This document shows, in pieces, positions 34,431 to 47,329 of a DNA stretch of 64,000 nt. The position numbers were made by a program, and so were the translations under genes. A model generated the notes under the pieces. That model made no database searches, was not told the DNA's origin, and saw only the letters and a program-made list of their open reading frames with translations. Source of the DNA: Pseudorasbora parva (lineage: Eukaryota; Chordata; Actinopteri; Cypriniformes; Gobionidae); NCBI RefSeq assembly GCF_024679245.1, contig NC_090172.1:4213446-4277445 (forward strand), written 5' to 3'. How positions within the stretch are numbered: the first letter of the stretch is position 1; the number at the start of each line of letters is the position of its first letter.

Positions 34431-34806
34431 TGTCACATGCCTGTCCTGTCTTGTGTGCACATGTGGGTTCTGTCATGTCTTGCATGTGCTACTGTCAACC
34501 CCGCCCTTCTTGTTATCTGATTATTGGTTTATTTGCCCCACCTGTTCTCCCTCATTATCTGCCTTGTTTGTTCCCTTTATAATCTCCTTGTGTTTGTCAG
34601 TCTGTGTTGGATCCTTGTGTAATGTCTGCGTCTTCCGTCCTCCCCGTGATTCTGTTGGTTTGTTTAAGTTTGTATTTATATTATTCTATTATTTGTTTTT
34701 CCCCCTCGTGGGTTTTGTTTTGAGTTTATGTTTTGTTTTTGTAAATAAATCATCTTTTTTCTGCACTTGAGTCCTCGCACCCTTTTCCCTTGTCTGTGAC
34801 GTGACA
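34431..34806 (+). repeat. 3' LTR
   Basis: Same sequence as the 5' LTR; followed by the GTTAT target duplication. Confidence 0.9.
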
Positions 34807-34811
34807 GTTAT

Positions 34812-36370
34812 TGCACCACTTAATTTTAAAAAGATTAATTACGCAGTAAAACCGTTATAGAGCTGATCAAGCAGCAGACGGCGGGTGAACCGATGGCAGG
34901 CTAAAGAATCATTATATTAGTGCAACCCACACTTAAAGTGGCGTAATGTACTAAACCAGTGATATTTAAAGATCAAATTCAGTTTACACCTTTTTGATGA
35001 TGCATACTATGTACAGGCGAGTAGTTGAGCCATTATATTTTCTTCATAATGGGTTTTGTTGGGGCAAACACATAACGTGAAACCTTGTGTTGCACTAATA
35101 TTCGGCGTTCATCTGCTTTCCTGTACAACGTATGCAACATCAATAAGGTGTATATTGAATTAGGTATTTTAATGTCACTGTCTTACTGCATTAATACCGA
35201 CTACAAACCTGGTAAAAATAACTGGCGGGCAATGGAGGAGAGCCTTGTTTTGCCCTCCAGGTGGGCGTTCCTATAATGGTGTGACGACGACACGTGAAAA
35301 CTATGAATAAGGCGGCATCCATTTAATAATCGTATTAAATATGATCATTTACACTGTTATTATCGCATACTGTTTAATATATAACATAACTGAAGTGCAG
35401 TATCTGCCACTATTTATAAATATAAATCGAATCAAAGTACTATTTCAACTTATTACAAAGAAATACTGCTATTTTTAATGTATAAATAAAATATACTTGC
35501 TATTTACATTTAGTGTAAATAGCTACTGCCAACAAAGAACTCTTTACAATAATGCATTTACAATGGTTTTTAGAACATTGCACTGGATTTAATATTAAAA
35601 TATGTACTTTTTCCTTAAAGAATATCATAATCATCTTAACATTTATACGAAGAGAGTGATGTTATAGAAACATTTATAACTCAACGTTAATCCTGATAGA
35701 ACCGTAGTTTTAAAGTACAATAAAAAATAAAATGGTTACACTTTATCACACACTTATAAAAATGATTCTGTGACATAGTAAATACTACAGACAAGATGTA
35801 ATTTCCTCATCAAAACGGTAGTTCAGACACCAATAAAAAATATATAATATAATAAACATATAATATTATATTAGGACTCTATTCAAGCTTGTAGAAATTA
35901 AAGCGTAAGTATCCGCATTATAAAATTAAGGAAAACCAACTCAACTTTTCTGATTTTAGTGTTCCCATCATGCACTGGGGCATGAATAAAGAATAAGGTT
36001 GATTTTTCGCAATTTTATCATTGCTTTTTATTTTTAGGTTTAGTAACTTGCCATTTTGTGACATTTGGAGTTCATTTTCTCCTCAAAATGACATTTATAC
36101 TCAAACTATCAGTCGAATGTTACCCTCACTGTGTATTGTGTACCAAGTATTGCGGTCTCTGTGTTCAGTATGCCGTGTTACTTTTGTTACTTAGATATGT
36201 TGTCTACACAATATCTATTGTATTATTTACTTAGATGTTCTAATTAAAGCATACACTTCAAACGTGTGGCTTAATTCACTTGTATTGTTTGAGTAAAAAG
36301 TATTACAAATGAAGCTAACTACACTCAAAAAATTACTAGAGAAATGCTAATATAGCACTTAATTTGAGTG
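34812..36370. other. AT-rich non-coding stretch
   Basis: No repeats with ends and no supported frames. Confidence 0.45.
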
Positions 36371-36650
36371 TCACTGTCACAAATGTTGCTTGTAGTTACT
36401 ATAGTAATAACTATAGATTAATTATGCATAATTACACGCAACTAACCCCAAACCAAACCCAGTAAAACTTTATTTTACAGTGTCCTTGTTACAAATGTTA
36501 CATGTACTTACCATAGTAATATCAGTAAATGATGCATAATTACATGCAAATAATCCTAATCCTATAGTAAGTACATAGTTAATTAATATTATTCAGTACT
36601 TAAATGTAAAATTACACCTTAAAATAAAGTGTAACCAACATTTATTTCAA
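36371..36650. repeat. Tandemly duplicated MITE-like segment
   Basis: Two imperfect direct copies of about 110 bp: GTGTCACTGTCACAAATGTT...GATTAATTATGCATAATTACACGCAA and GTGTCCTTGTTACAAATGTT...AAATGATGCATAATTACATGCAA (each quoted in part). The right side ends AAATAAAGTGTAACC, the end motif of a common cyprinid MITE type, and GTAAAACTTTATTTTAC near 36470 is its inverted partner. Non-coding. Confidence 0.5.
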
Positions 36651-37840
36651 CAGACAAGTCTAGTTTGAGCTACGTAGTAAAATTAAGCAAAAAAAAAAAA
36701 AAAAAAAAAATTTTTTTAAGGTAAACATTTTTATCAGTGAATTTTTATGGAGAAAATAGCTCACAATAATACTTGCAAATTGACATTTGTAAGTGGACTG
36801 TCATTAGAAAGTAGTTTTTTCAGTTTGTTTTGCAGTGAAAATGATTTGTAGTTTACAGTTTAATGCCTACATTTTCCTCACAACAGTTTCACAATTAGAA
36901 AAAGATTTGATTTGATAATTAGAGTCATTTCCTGTTGATGTTCCCCAGTAGGCTCTACAGGGACAAGGCCGTCTTGAAGACTAAGGTTACACACAAACAC
37001 ACGCTTCCCCATGGCAATTATCAGATCTGTATCTTATCTGTGATATTTAGTACCAGTGCCCTTGAAAGTGTGCTGATAAAAACCATAGCAAAATCACACA
37101 GCACTTAGAAAGACTCTTTGTTTTACATTTCAGTGCTTCCAACAGCTAGCCCTGGCTTTGTGTTGAGCTTGTTTTAATCTCCATATCTCTAGTTGAGCTT
37201 ATTGTTGTGCTTTTGAAAGAAGTGTATTTACACTCGGAGAGCTGTCTGTAGCCACCTCGGCTGAGCCAGACCTCTCTCAGCAGGATAATCTGCAGTCTGA
37301 TCTGCTCACCCCCTACATCGCAGCCAGATCTGCCTTCTTTGTTGGGGGAAGGGCCCTCGCTCCTGTCTCCCCATGTATGGACTAGTTCTCCGTGTGCTGA
37401 AGAGGCCCCGAATGCTGGTGTTTATACTGAGTCCCCACAGGCTTTGTGTTTGCCGGCTGTAAGATTCACACTTTGAAAACAGCACTCGTGGAATTTTTTA
37501 AGTTTTTTTTTTTTTTGAAGAGTCTGAGGTCGCACCAGAGAGGATTGCTGACATCTCTTATGCCATTGTGCTGCTTCCCATAATGTGGCGGAAAGAGAAA
37601 ATGTGGTATTTTTACATTTCTAAGCTCATTTTACCTTTATGAATGTTCTAAGTCAATGTGAAATGGCTTTCACGACCCATTTTATTTCCCATTTTATTAC
37701 CCTAATGTCCCTACTATATCTTTGTGAACTGGTAAGAATGGCAAGGAAAGTGGTGGAAGAAGTGTTTAGGAAAACCTGCTTTGAATCTTTTTTCTAGTTC
37801 TAGTTACTTGGTTGCAAGATTACTAGGGTTGTAAGAATAT
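36651..37840. other. Non-coding stretch
   Basis: Contains a poly-A/poly-T palindrome at about 36690-36718 and a poly-T run near 37505. The GC-balanced part at 37210-37480 shows no open frame with splice sites. Confidence 0.4.
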
Positions 37841-38150
37841 ACACCGATCAGGCATAACATTATGACCTGTTAGTGGGTGGGATATATTAGGCAGCAAGTG
37901 AACATTTTGTCCTCAGAGTTGATGTGTTAGAAGCAGGAAAAATGGGCAAGCGTAAGGATTTGAGCGAGTTTGACAAGGGCCAGATTGTGATGGCTAGACG
38001 ACTGGGTCAGAGCATCTCCAAAACTGCAGCTCTTGTGGGCTGTTCCCGGTCTGCAGTGGTCAGTATCTATCAAAAGTGCTCCAAAGAAGGAACAGTGGAG
38101 AACCGGCCACAGGGTCATGGGCGGCCAAGGCTCATTGATGCACGTTTACC
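37841..38150 (+). mobile_element. Truncated Tc1/mariner element, 5' end
   Basis: Starts TACACCGATCAGGCATAAC, the usual left end of a Tc1 family widespread in fish. It runs through a leader into the start of the transposase and breaks off at about 38150. The right TIR is absent. Confidence 0.85.
37942..38148 (+). pseudogene. Tc1 transposase, N-terminal DNA-binding part only
   Basis: From the ATG at 37942 the frame reads [20 protein letters not shown], then [20 protein letters not shown], then [14 protein letters not shown] and [11 protein letters not shown]. This is the first helix-turn-helix of the paired-like domain followed by the GRPR-type linker of Tc1 transposases. It has no internal stop up to the break. 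The second helix-turn-helix and the whole DDE catalytic domain are missing, so it is a 5' fragment of an approximately 340-residue protein. An in-frame upstream ATG at 37924 adds six residues and is less likely the natural start. Confidence 0.88.
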
Positions 38151-38332
38151 AGCACCATATTCATTCGCCCATTCAATTCCACCCCCAATGTAATACCAAA
38201 TTTAGCATTTTTATTAACAGCAAATTTTTGTTAACCTTTTACCATATGTATTGGAGTATCTCAATATAATGATTTATATCATAATATCATAATAATATCA
38301 TAATTTTGCTTCTTGATTAAGTGCATATCGTT
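38151..38332. other. Short AT-rich gap
   Basis: Nothing recognised. Confidence 0.4.
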
Positions 38333-38825
38333 TTAAAGGGATAGTTCACCCAAAATTAAAATGATTTTCTCACCCTCAAGCCATCTTAGGTGTATATGAT
38401 GATCTTCTTTCAGACGAATACAATCAGAGTTATAATAAATAATGTCCTGGCTCTTCCAAGCTTTATAATGGCAGTGAATGGCAGCAAGCCCAATCCATTT
38501 GCATCCATCCATTGTAAATGTGCTCCACACGACTCCAAGGGATTAATAAAGGTCTTCTGAAGCAAATCCATGGGTTTATGTAAGAAAAATATCCCATCGA
38601 TTCACTTCAGAGGGCCTTTATTAACCCCCCGGAGCCGTGTGGAGCACTTTTATAATGGATAGATGCATGTTTTTGGGTTGCCATTATAAAGCTTGGATTA
38701 GCCAGGACATTTTTTTTATGTAACTCCAATTGTATTTGTCTGAAAGAAGAATGTCATATACACCTAAGATGGCTTGAGGGTAAATCATGGGATCATTTTC
38801 ATTTTTGGGTGAACTATCCCTTTAA
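38333..38825. mobile_element. Foldback MITE, TTAAAGGGATAGTTCACCC family
   Basis: The whole 493 bp is close to one palindrome. It starts TTAAAGGGATAGTTCACCC and ends GGGTGAACTATCCCTTTAA. Matching inner blocks include ATACAATCAGAGTTATA and its diverged inverse, and GGCCTTTATTAACC near the centre. TTAA lies at both borders. It shares its arms with the element at 55846-56582. Confidence 0.85.
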
Positions 38826-40284
38826 GGCTGGAAAACAAGACAAAAATACTGCTTAAGGAAATGATTTTTTGCAGTGCTTCCATGGCTCTGCGTGTCTAAC
38901 GCGAAAGCATATGTCACAGAGTGCACTCATAAGTGCTCCTGACACGTTTGCTTGTAAAAGCAGTGGCTGTGTAGAGGTGTGCGATACACTCCTCTGATGG
39001 ACTCTGCGTGTATTAATGCTTTGTGGCGTTAGACTGGCAGGTTTCCAGGGCTGCTCAATGAGGCAGCACTCAGTCTGCTGAGCTCTTTCTGCCTCGCGTC
39101 ACTCTGTTTATTCTTCCCTGCACTCCAGAAAACCAGCTGAGCTTCTGGAATATACTCCGCACTGTGTCCACAGTCAATTCCTTAACACCCAACACATAAC
39201 CTTCCATCTCGAGAACCCATTTTGATGATTACCAAGAGTGTTTAATTCCACTGTCTGTGCGCACAGCCTTCGGGGAGCCAAATTGACCCAGTTTCTGAGT
39301 GAATCTACATTTAGACTGGCTCCGTGGGCTAAAATCATCTGTCCTTGATCTCACACTCATAAACAAACCGCTGATATTTATCATCCTTTGCTGCTTTCCT
39401 GTCCTTTGAATGAATAGTGCTTTTTAAAGCACAAACATGACTGTTGTGTGTCCTATACTGATTACTCATTATCTTTAAGTAATGGCCATTAATTGATATG
39501 CTAACATTGGGATTCTCACCTGGTGGAGCGAGACCCAACAGCGGATAGCTGGTCTATTGAGCTCAATGCAAATAATCGTATAGTCATGCATAGTTATAGC
39601 AAAAATGCTTATTTTTTTTAAAAGGTGCTTCCAGTATCTGTTGTGGTTGACTTTAAAGACCATTTTGCCACTAATCTATCCGTCACTTGACAGATCCCAA
39701 AATAAACAGTTTTGCATCTTCTCATCCTTGAACCATTTACAAAACCATGCAAAGTAAAAAAAAAAAAAACACTTAGTAGATCTGCCCATTGTTTTTTATT
39801 GATTTATTCATTGGCGTATAACATAATTAATTAAAAATAATTGCATGTTTTTGCTGAGAAGGCACCAAATGAAGAGAGTTCAAAGACATAATTGTGGCAG
39901 ACGAATAAAGCACTTACTAGTCGTTACATAAAGTGGCTTTAGAGGCTTTTCTATTGTTCATGTGTGTACACATCCAAACAGACATCTTGAGGAGTTTGCA
40001 TCTGTTTTTCACGCCATCTGCTCAAAGTGCATTAAACTGAAATGAGAAACGAGAAGACTTTAGAGTTTAGAAAAATGGAGACATTAGAAACCAAAAGCTC
40101 AGTGTTACTTTTTGGGATGTGCAATAAAACATTTCAATATTAGTGTAGAAAACATTTATATTGGTATAAGGCTATACCAATAATGTCATAGGAAAAGTGC
40201 GCATCGCTAATCATTGTGTTCTTTTTTTTGTCGTTGTTGCAAAAATCATTATTTTACTGCAAGATTATCATCCTTTATACCCAT
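38826..40284. other. Non-coding stretch
   Basis: No element ends, tandem repeats or supported frames were seen. Confidence 0.4.
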
Positions 40285-40490
40285 GTATAAGGCCTTGTCC
40301 ACATTAATACATTTTCATTTGAAAACAGACCTTTTCTTTCTGTTTTGGCCTTCCGTCCACATTGAGACAGCATTTTTATCAACAAAGATGCTTCTAAAAC
40401 TCTCTCCCAAAGGATGAATTTGAAAAGTTGTTTTCGTTGTAGTGTGAACTCTGAAAGCTGACGTGTTTGAAAACGACGATGCATGTTTAG
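40285..40490 (-). mobile_element. Dispersed-repeat fragment
   Basis: AAGGCCTTGTCCACATTAA with TTTGAAAACAGACC, then TTGTTTTCGTTGTAGTGTG and TTTGAAAACGACGATGC. The spacing of these blocks matches a common cyprinid repeat; ends are not exact enough to call a superfamily. Confidence 0.3.
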
Positions 40491-41612
40491 TCATTAAACG
40501 CATATTGTACCATAAATATATATGGTTATACCGGCATTGTTGTGCCTGCTATACTTTCATAGTGTTGCTAAAGATAAATGTTCCTTTGTACAGTCTCCAT
40601 ATTGCATTCCTGCAAATGTACTCGCAATTGCTGTCCTGCATTTTACATTTTAGACGCAACACTGAGTGGTGGGATATTTTGCTAATAAAATGATCATGCA
40701 AGGTAGAATAGCATATTAATAGGTTTACCTATATCGCAGTCACCGCACTACCCATTATTTTAACCGAAGGAGACGTTGACGCGTTATCCAAGCATTTATG
40801 GCAAGGAAAGCCTCTTATAGTTGTGAGTGTCACGTATGAGGTGTTTCTCCCTCATATCTGCTTTTAGATCTTGATAAATTGTGGCATTTCTTTGTTGTTT
40901 AGATTCCAGTATTCCCATAATTCTTGTCTTTTATGAGTTTAATAAAGAACTACTTCTGTCCAAACATACCGCACCATCTTCAAAGAATGATCATGTGACT
41001 TCTACATATGCCAGGTGACCTGTAAATGTGAAAAAGTCCATTCCAGTGTTGCAAAATATTCCTTTTATGAATTGCCTGAAAAACCACCTCATGCGATCGA
41101 AAAACTTGTTTTGTGATATATGGGAGTTTTTGCGAAGTTGATGCATTTCCATTGGGCATATTTTAAAATTTCGCAATTTAAAGTGTAATGGAAACACAGC
41201 TAGTTTTGCACTGTGATCTTATCTTATTGAGATTACAGCCTTCTCAAATACGCCTCTGAAAGACAGGGATCCACATGCAAAAATTGCTGCTTAACACAGC
41301 TAATGCTTTTTGTGAAGTTTGTAAGCCCATTACTTTCCAGTTTCCACCAAACCATATATAGATAGATAGATCACAGTCACTGGTGGCTTTGGATTTTGGA
41401 CCCGGTGTTTATCGGCACTACACAAATCATTTCAGCATTGGTCATAAAAAAAACCTTATCTGTCAACTAATTATACCCCAAGTCTCTGTGTTAGTAAAAC
41501 CCTAACCGCACCGTGTGAGTCATTTCCTGCTGGATTGAATTGTTAACCTTAAATGTTTTAATATATGATGTGACAACCAACCGTTTGTCAGTGTTCCTCC
41601 CCCACTGCCAGG

Positions 41613-41614
<2 letters not shown>
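40491..41614. other. Non-coding stretch with a possible MITE fragment
   Basis: At 40985-41215, AAAGTGTAATGGAAACAC and neighbouring TTTTGCG motifs look like a fish MITE end, without a clear partner. The remainder is featureless. Confidence 0.3.
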
Positions 41615-41710
<96 letters not shown>

Positions 41711-41757
41711 GTGTGTGTGTGTGTGTGTGTGTGCCTGTGTGTGTGTGTGTGTGTGTT
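41615..41757. repeat. (GT)n microsatellite
   Basis: About 70 GT units with AA and CC interruptions near 41709 and 41734. Confidence 0.95.
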
Positions 41758-41882
41758 AGGTCTCTGGCTCATGCTTAAAAAGAAGCACAACCATGGCGGT
41801 GAGTGCAACCAGTGCTTAGCCTCTGCAGGGAGATGTCAGGCAGAGCAAGCCAGCTGAGCGCAAGCCCTGGATACGGTCAGAG

Positions 41883-41885
<3 letters not shown>

Positions 41886-41976
<91 letters not shown>
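41886..41976. repeat. (GT)n microsatellite
   Basis: About 45 uninterrupted GT units, only 128 bp from the previous tract. Confidence 0.95.
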
Positions 41977-41979
<3 letters not shown>

Positions 41980-43382
41980 GGGTTGTGCAGCTCAATTTCC
42001 ATTTTTATTAACAATCCTGTTACCTCTGTCAGGGAGACGGATGGACGGGAGCTGGTGGATCAATGTCACTCTCCCTCCAGCATGCCAAAGAGCCAGCACA
42101 AGCACACCATTAACTGCTTCCTGTCCTACCCATGCTCTGAGCTCAGCCCACATGGAAGAGCTATAAATACTGATTATGTTACCTTTCTCAAGGTCTTATC
42201 AAAGGAGCAACAGTCTTTAACAGGCACTACAATGCAATTTCTTGCCATTACACAGCAGGTAATTGATTGTTTGTGAAGTGCTTGCTGTTAACTTAACTAA
42301 TGGCGGATTTTAAGACATTGCTATTGCTCATACAGAGGATTAAGAGTTTTTTTAAGTATTAAACTTCATTGCATCAACTAATTCCGTTTATAGTACGAAC
42401 ATGAATGATTTTTTTTTTCCCGGAGAAAATCCCCCGAATGAATATTTGACTGTGGTAGAAAAGTGAAAACGCAGGATAAAATACCCAGAACAGCCTAGAA
42501 ACCAAGGAATGTGCTAAAAACCACCCTAGCAAATGCACGGGAACACATTCAAGTCGTAAAGAAATACAGATATTTTCTTCCCTTTTGTGAAGTACATCCA
42601 AGTGAAACAGATTATCGAGAAAAAATAGGGGACTTGGTTCAGTCCATCAGTTGTTGATTGGATGCGAGATTGCAGTCGATTGTCAAAAAAAAAAAATAGA
42701 GGCTGGGTTTAATTGGACTAAATTATTGGAGAAGGCCAGTATACGTCACCGGAAGATCGAGTTATGGCAATTTGATTAAAAATTATGAGGTCAAAACTAA
42801 TTTTACACTGCTATGTAACTGCTAAAAACCACCCACAACACCATACTGCTGTGCGTTTCATGATCAAACACTACTCGAGTAAATATAAGAGTTTATTAAC
42901 TTCATGTGCAAAATCTGTGCAGTTATTCTGCTTATCGTTTTTCATTCTTAACAGAAATTACGGCAGGAAGATGAACAGTTGGAGAAGTGTTCGGAAAACC
43001 TCTCCTGCTGGTTTTTGATTTGTGACTCACTTACGCCAACAAGAAGAGGACCCCTGGTAGTTAGTGGGAATGATTTCTCCCGGAGAGCCATGTCTCAAAA
43101 TGTAACAGAACAAACCGTGATGGATTTTGCATGCACAGTGATGGATTTAGATCCATGTGTTTTTCAGAAGCTGTCTGTGTGTGTGTGTGCTGGTTTGTAT
43201 CTCATGAGACTGGTAGAGGAGTATGTCTGCTGATGAATGCTTAGTTTGACTACTCTCGCTATGATGATTGGGAACGGTTTGGATCCCTTTCCTTGAAAAG
43301 ACCAGCATAGCTGATTCATGGAGGGGTCTGAGGATCAACCCAGCCACCCACAACTCTATGACCCATCTTGAGGTCGGAGACA
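41977..43382. other. Non-coding stretch with a weak exon-like segment
   Basis: At 42955 a pyrimidine tract and ACAG precede a frame reading KLRQEDEQLEKCSENLS, but no good donor follows, and its phase does not continue the exon at 8915. It is recorded as a doubtful candidate only. No repeats recognised otherwise. Confidence 0.3.
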
Positions 43383-43600
43383 CACTGCAAGCGTGGCATG
43401 AGCGTGGCGTTTTCTATGCCTTTTCCACGTCAGAAGTGTGTCTGACGCTGCGTTGCTTCGGCTAGGTGCATACAGGGAAGCCCTATACTTCATGGTAAAC
43501 ATAAATATATAGCCTACTGATACAGCAAAGACAACGTCGGCAGTATTGACCATACACATCTATGGTATTGACAGCAAAATATCGGTCAATAGCTACAGAC
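43383..43600 (+). mobile_element. hAT-like fragment homologous to 4850-5060
   Basis: Shares GCGTGGCGTTTTCT, GTGTGTCTGACGC, GGGAAGCCCTAT and CTACTGATACAGCAAAGA with the remnant near 5 kb, in the same order. Roughly 75-80 percent identity by eye. It abuts the Tc1 fragment that follows. Non-coding. Confidence 0.55.
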
Positions 43601-43610
43601 CTCCAAACTT

Positions 43611-44165
43611 CTGTGTCCTTTAGATGAGCTCAAGAACGGCGCGTAGAGCTTCATGGAATGGGTTTCCATGGCCGAGCAGCTCATCTAAGCCTTACTTCAC
43701 CAAATACAATGCAAAGCGTGGGATGCAGTGGAGTAAAGCAGCCGCCACTGGACTCTAGAGCAGTGAGACATGTTCTCTGAGTGACCAATCATGCTTCTCT
43801 GTCTGGCTATCCCATGGACGAGTCTTGGTTTGGCGGTTGCCAGGAGAACGGGACTTGCCTGACTGCATTGTGCCAAGTGTAAAGTTTGGTGGATGGGGGA
43901 TTATGGTATGGGGCTGTTTTTTAGGGGTTGGACCTGGCCCCTTAGTTCCAGTGCAAGGAACTCTTAATGCTTCAGCATACCAAGACATTTTGGACAATTT
44001 TCAACTTTGTGGGAACAGTTTGGGGATGGCCACTTTCTGTTACAACATGACTGCACACCAGTGCACAAAGCAAGGTCTATAAAGACATGGGGGAGAGAGT
44101 TTGGTGTGGAGGAACCTGACTGGCCTGCACAGAGTCCTGACCTCAACCCAAAATTCGAAGCAGCA
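43611..44165 (+). pseudogene. Tc1/mariner transposase, C-terminal fragment
   Basis: Several frames together read as the middle and end of a Tc1 transposase: RHWTLEQ, then [20 protein letters not shown], then [35 protein letters not shown], then CTKQGL-like and, in another frame, EEPDWPAQSPDLNP-like sequence ending DLNPKFEAALQN. WGCF and the SPDLNP motif belong to the DDE catalytic core. Stops and frameshifts interrupt it throughout, so it is dead. The [13 protein letters not shown] type of core belongs to a different Tc1 family from the [15 protein letters not shown] type at 37942, so the two are independent insertions. No TIR was found for this copy. Confidence 0.85.
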
Positions 44166-44597
44166 TTACAGAATGTGAGGTAGAAGCATGCCTTCAGAGT
44201 GTGTGACTGGCTGCGGGCATGATTCTACATCAGCCGGCCCTCTGCATTTATTCATGAGAATGAGCTCTTTTAAGCCAATCACTGCACTATATTACACATG
44301 AGATCACATTACAGCGGAGAATTCAAACAACGAGAAAAGATTCTGCGTGGAATGCCACAATGAGTTTAACAACGCTCACCACGTGGATCATATGCAAGGG
44401 ATAATGTACACCCAGCCAGTTGTTATCGCAGAATAAACCCCGACAGAGTGATCAGGACCCCGATGCGAAGCGGAGCAGAGCTACATTATCCTGCTTATTA
44501 CACAGCTATTTGTCTCAAGTAAATTAAACACGAAATATGTATTGTCTTTAGTTTATTATCTATTGCTTTGATTTGTTTTTACCATATATGTTGAAAT
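44166..44597. other. Unassigned gap
   Basis: Nothing firm. Confidence 0.35.
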
Positions 44598-44870
44598 TAA
44601 TGCTGAAGTTCACCCAAAAGTTAAAATTACCCCATAATTGACTCACCCTCAAGTCATCATAGGTGTATATGACATTCTTCTTTCAGATGAAAGTCCTAGC
44701 TAACGTAAATCCAAGCAGTAGTTGTAGCTGTTTGTGAAGTCCAAAAAAAAACGCAGATTCTGATTCGGATCGATGCGTTGGTGTAAGAAAAATATCCATA
44801 TTAAAACTTTATAGAGTAAACCCTTGAAGTCTTCCATTGTATGGTGGTTACTTTTTTTTACAGCCACCAT
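44598..44870 (+). mobile_element. One-ended fragment of the TTAAAGGGATAGTTCACCC family
   Basis: GAAGTTCACCCAAAAGTTAA, then TGACTCACCCTCAAGTCATC, TAGGTGTATATGACATTCTT and GTGTAAGAAAAATATCCAT follow in the order seen at 38333 and 55846. The TTAAAGGG tip is mutated and the second arm is missing. Confidence 0.55.
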
Positions 44871-46572
44871 GAGATGGTGACCTAAACATGAACTAGCACC
44901 ATGTATGCGTACATATTTAATCACGTCATCTGAAAATATATGAAATATATGTGCAAATAAGGACACTGATACAGCCGTACGTCTGATTATAAACATAATG
45001 GCGCGATGGTAACTATGCCTTTATTGTTTCTGTGTTAAACTGACACATGGCGTTTGTTTGAAGACTCTAGTGCTCTCAAATGTGCTGAAAATATTATTAG
45101 ACATGTTAAATGTTCTACTGCGTTTCTCCCTCGTTTTGGCAGATTTTTTATATAGGGTTATATTTTTAAAATGCAAGGTGCCTACAAATCTTGTTTTTTT
45201 TCTCTCCATTGTCATATTTTAATATTCATGTGTCTGTAATGTGTGATGCTGGTCTGTGTTTTATTGGTTGTTGTCTTCCCTCTTCCCCCCTTTACACTCC
45301 AACTTTTCTACAGCTTTACACGCCCGTTTTCAGAGACTTTTTGCAACTGAAGTGTGAACGACCAGGCTTAAACGGGGGTTTCATGACACTTTAAAGAAGA
45401 GTCCTAACATGCTAGCTGTTGCCTGGACTGGTTGGTGTCCCAGTTTCCTAACTAGCTCCCCTAGACATCATTAGTTAGCCAGCTTCTGTGATCTATCCTG
45501 GTTGGAAAGCTTTACCAGCAAAGTTTTTTCTGGTGAATAGCATGTTTATGTTGGTTCATCACCATCAAACCAGGATAAAAACCAACCATGACAAGCATGG
45601 AAATTAATACTTGCCTAAGCATGTCTTTTCAGGAGGGTAACAATATCGACCTTAGTCTGGGTGGAGGCCATATTTGATTTTAAGCGCCAAAGGCATCGTA
45701 CGGTCTGTTCTACCTTGATGTCAATCAGTACGTTTTTCCAAAGAGGTAAAAAAAATCTCAGGACTAACTTATCATCTTTTTCTCAGTCTCACATCAAATT
45801 AAATATTAATCTATAGGTATGTTGGAAAGTATTTACAGTATATGAATTTGTACGAGTCTTATAATATTAATTTGTTCTCTTTTAGTCTAGCTCTGTACCA
45901 GCCCACACACACACACTCATCTCCATTTGCCCTTGCAGCAGGGAAGGTTCAACTCGCCCTCCCCCCAGAGAGCAGCTTTGCACTTGAGCTGACCGTTAAA
46001 CATGCTTTGCTGGGTTGCCATAGGAGGGCTGAGCACAAAGGCACTGGTCCTGACCCCCGAGCGGCTGTTAGCAGGGCTCCTGCGGTCTCTGGGAGAGAAA
46101 GAGAGGCGCCAATGTCGAACCTAAAGATTCTCAGGAAGCTGTCAGTACTGACACATTTCTCCCTCTGCACTGCTGCACATATATGCAAATCTCAGTGCCT
46201 CAAAAACAGAGCAGCAGATCAGCCTCAATTTATTCCCCCCTTCTGCTTCTCTCTCCTCCTTTCTCTCATCCGCTTTCTTTTGCCGCTGCTCTGCTAATGA
46301 AGATTTTCTTGCCCTGCCTCCCCCTCACAGGAGAGAAGTGGAACAGAGAGCTCAGCAGTGTTTGAGTGTGGGGGAGCGGTCATGTACTCAAGTGTTTCTC
46401 ATTAATGAATGATAATCGAGCCATCATATCTCATGTAAAGAGCTCTGTGACTAATTGTGCTACACTGTTTGCTGGGAGGATCTGCCTGATCTCTCTTCCA
46501 AAAGGCTTTAGTGAGTCACCGTCAACATATATGTGAGATTTTCTCACCTGGATTGAGTTCTGACTCACTGTT
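44871..46572. other. Non-coding stretch
   Basis: The part at 45900-46370 is GC-balanced and has open frames of 79-151 codons on both strands at once, without splice signals. I see no gene. It could be conserved non-coding DNA. Confidence 0.35.
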
Positions 46573-46807
46573 GTGCCAGATTTGTCTATACAGAGACCAG
46601 CTGGCTGTTTTTCAGTGGTAGCTGTAGCTTGTTCAAAAGCCAGTCTGCTAGGGTACTTTCATGGTTTTGGGCATGTTTAGTCATTGTAATACCATGTTTT
46701 TTTTTGTACAAGTTACAGCTACAATTGTGTATTACATTGTAAGGCTGAATCATTACGTATACCTAATTATATTCTTTCTTAAAATGGTATCATGGTGATA
46801 TCATGTA

Positions 46808-47293
<486 letters not shown>

Positions 47294-47329
47294 AGTAGGC
47301 ATGGTATCTTGGTATTATTTGATACATTG

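Larger units (their letters stand above)
32256..34806 (+). mobile_element. Young non-autonomous LTR retrotransposon (gypsy/Ty3-like)
   Basis: Two 376-bp LTRs (32256-32631 and 34431-34806) start TGTCACATGCC and end GTGACGTGACA and are identical by eye over their full length. The flanks are GTTAT on both sides (32251-32255 and 34807-34811), a perfect 5-bp target duplication. A polypurine tract AAGGAGGGGG (34418-34427) sits just before the right LTR, fixing the orientation as plus. The interior is only 1.8 kb and encodes one gag-like ORF; protease, reverse transcriptase, RNase H and integrase are all absent. It must have moved using proteins of another element. Identical LTRs imply a recent insertion. 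Assignment to gypsy/Ty3 rests on the PPT and LTR style and is inference. Confidence 0.88.

Noticed and set aside
32230..34770. Identical 105- and 121-codon frames in the two LTRs
   Set aside because: They lie in non-coding LTR sequence and are duplicated simply because the LTRs are.
36690..36718. Poly-A/poly-T palindrome
   Set aside because: Low-complexity tract; no flanking inverted repeat or target duplication to make it an element.
42955..43056. Exon-like segment reading KLRQEDEQLEKCSENLS
   Set aside because: The acceptor is fair but the donor is poor (GTAGTT), and joining it to the phase-1 exon at 8915 would create a stop.
45842..46297. 151-codon open frame
   Set aside because: No start context, splice sites or family resemblance; the opposite strand is open too.
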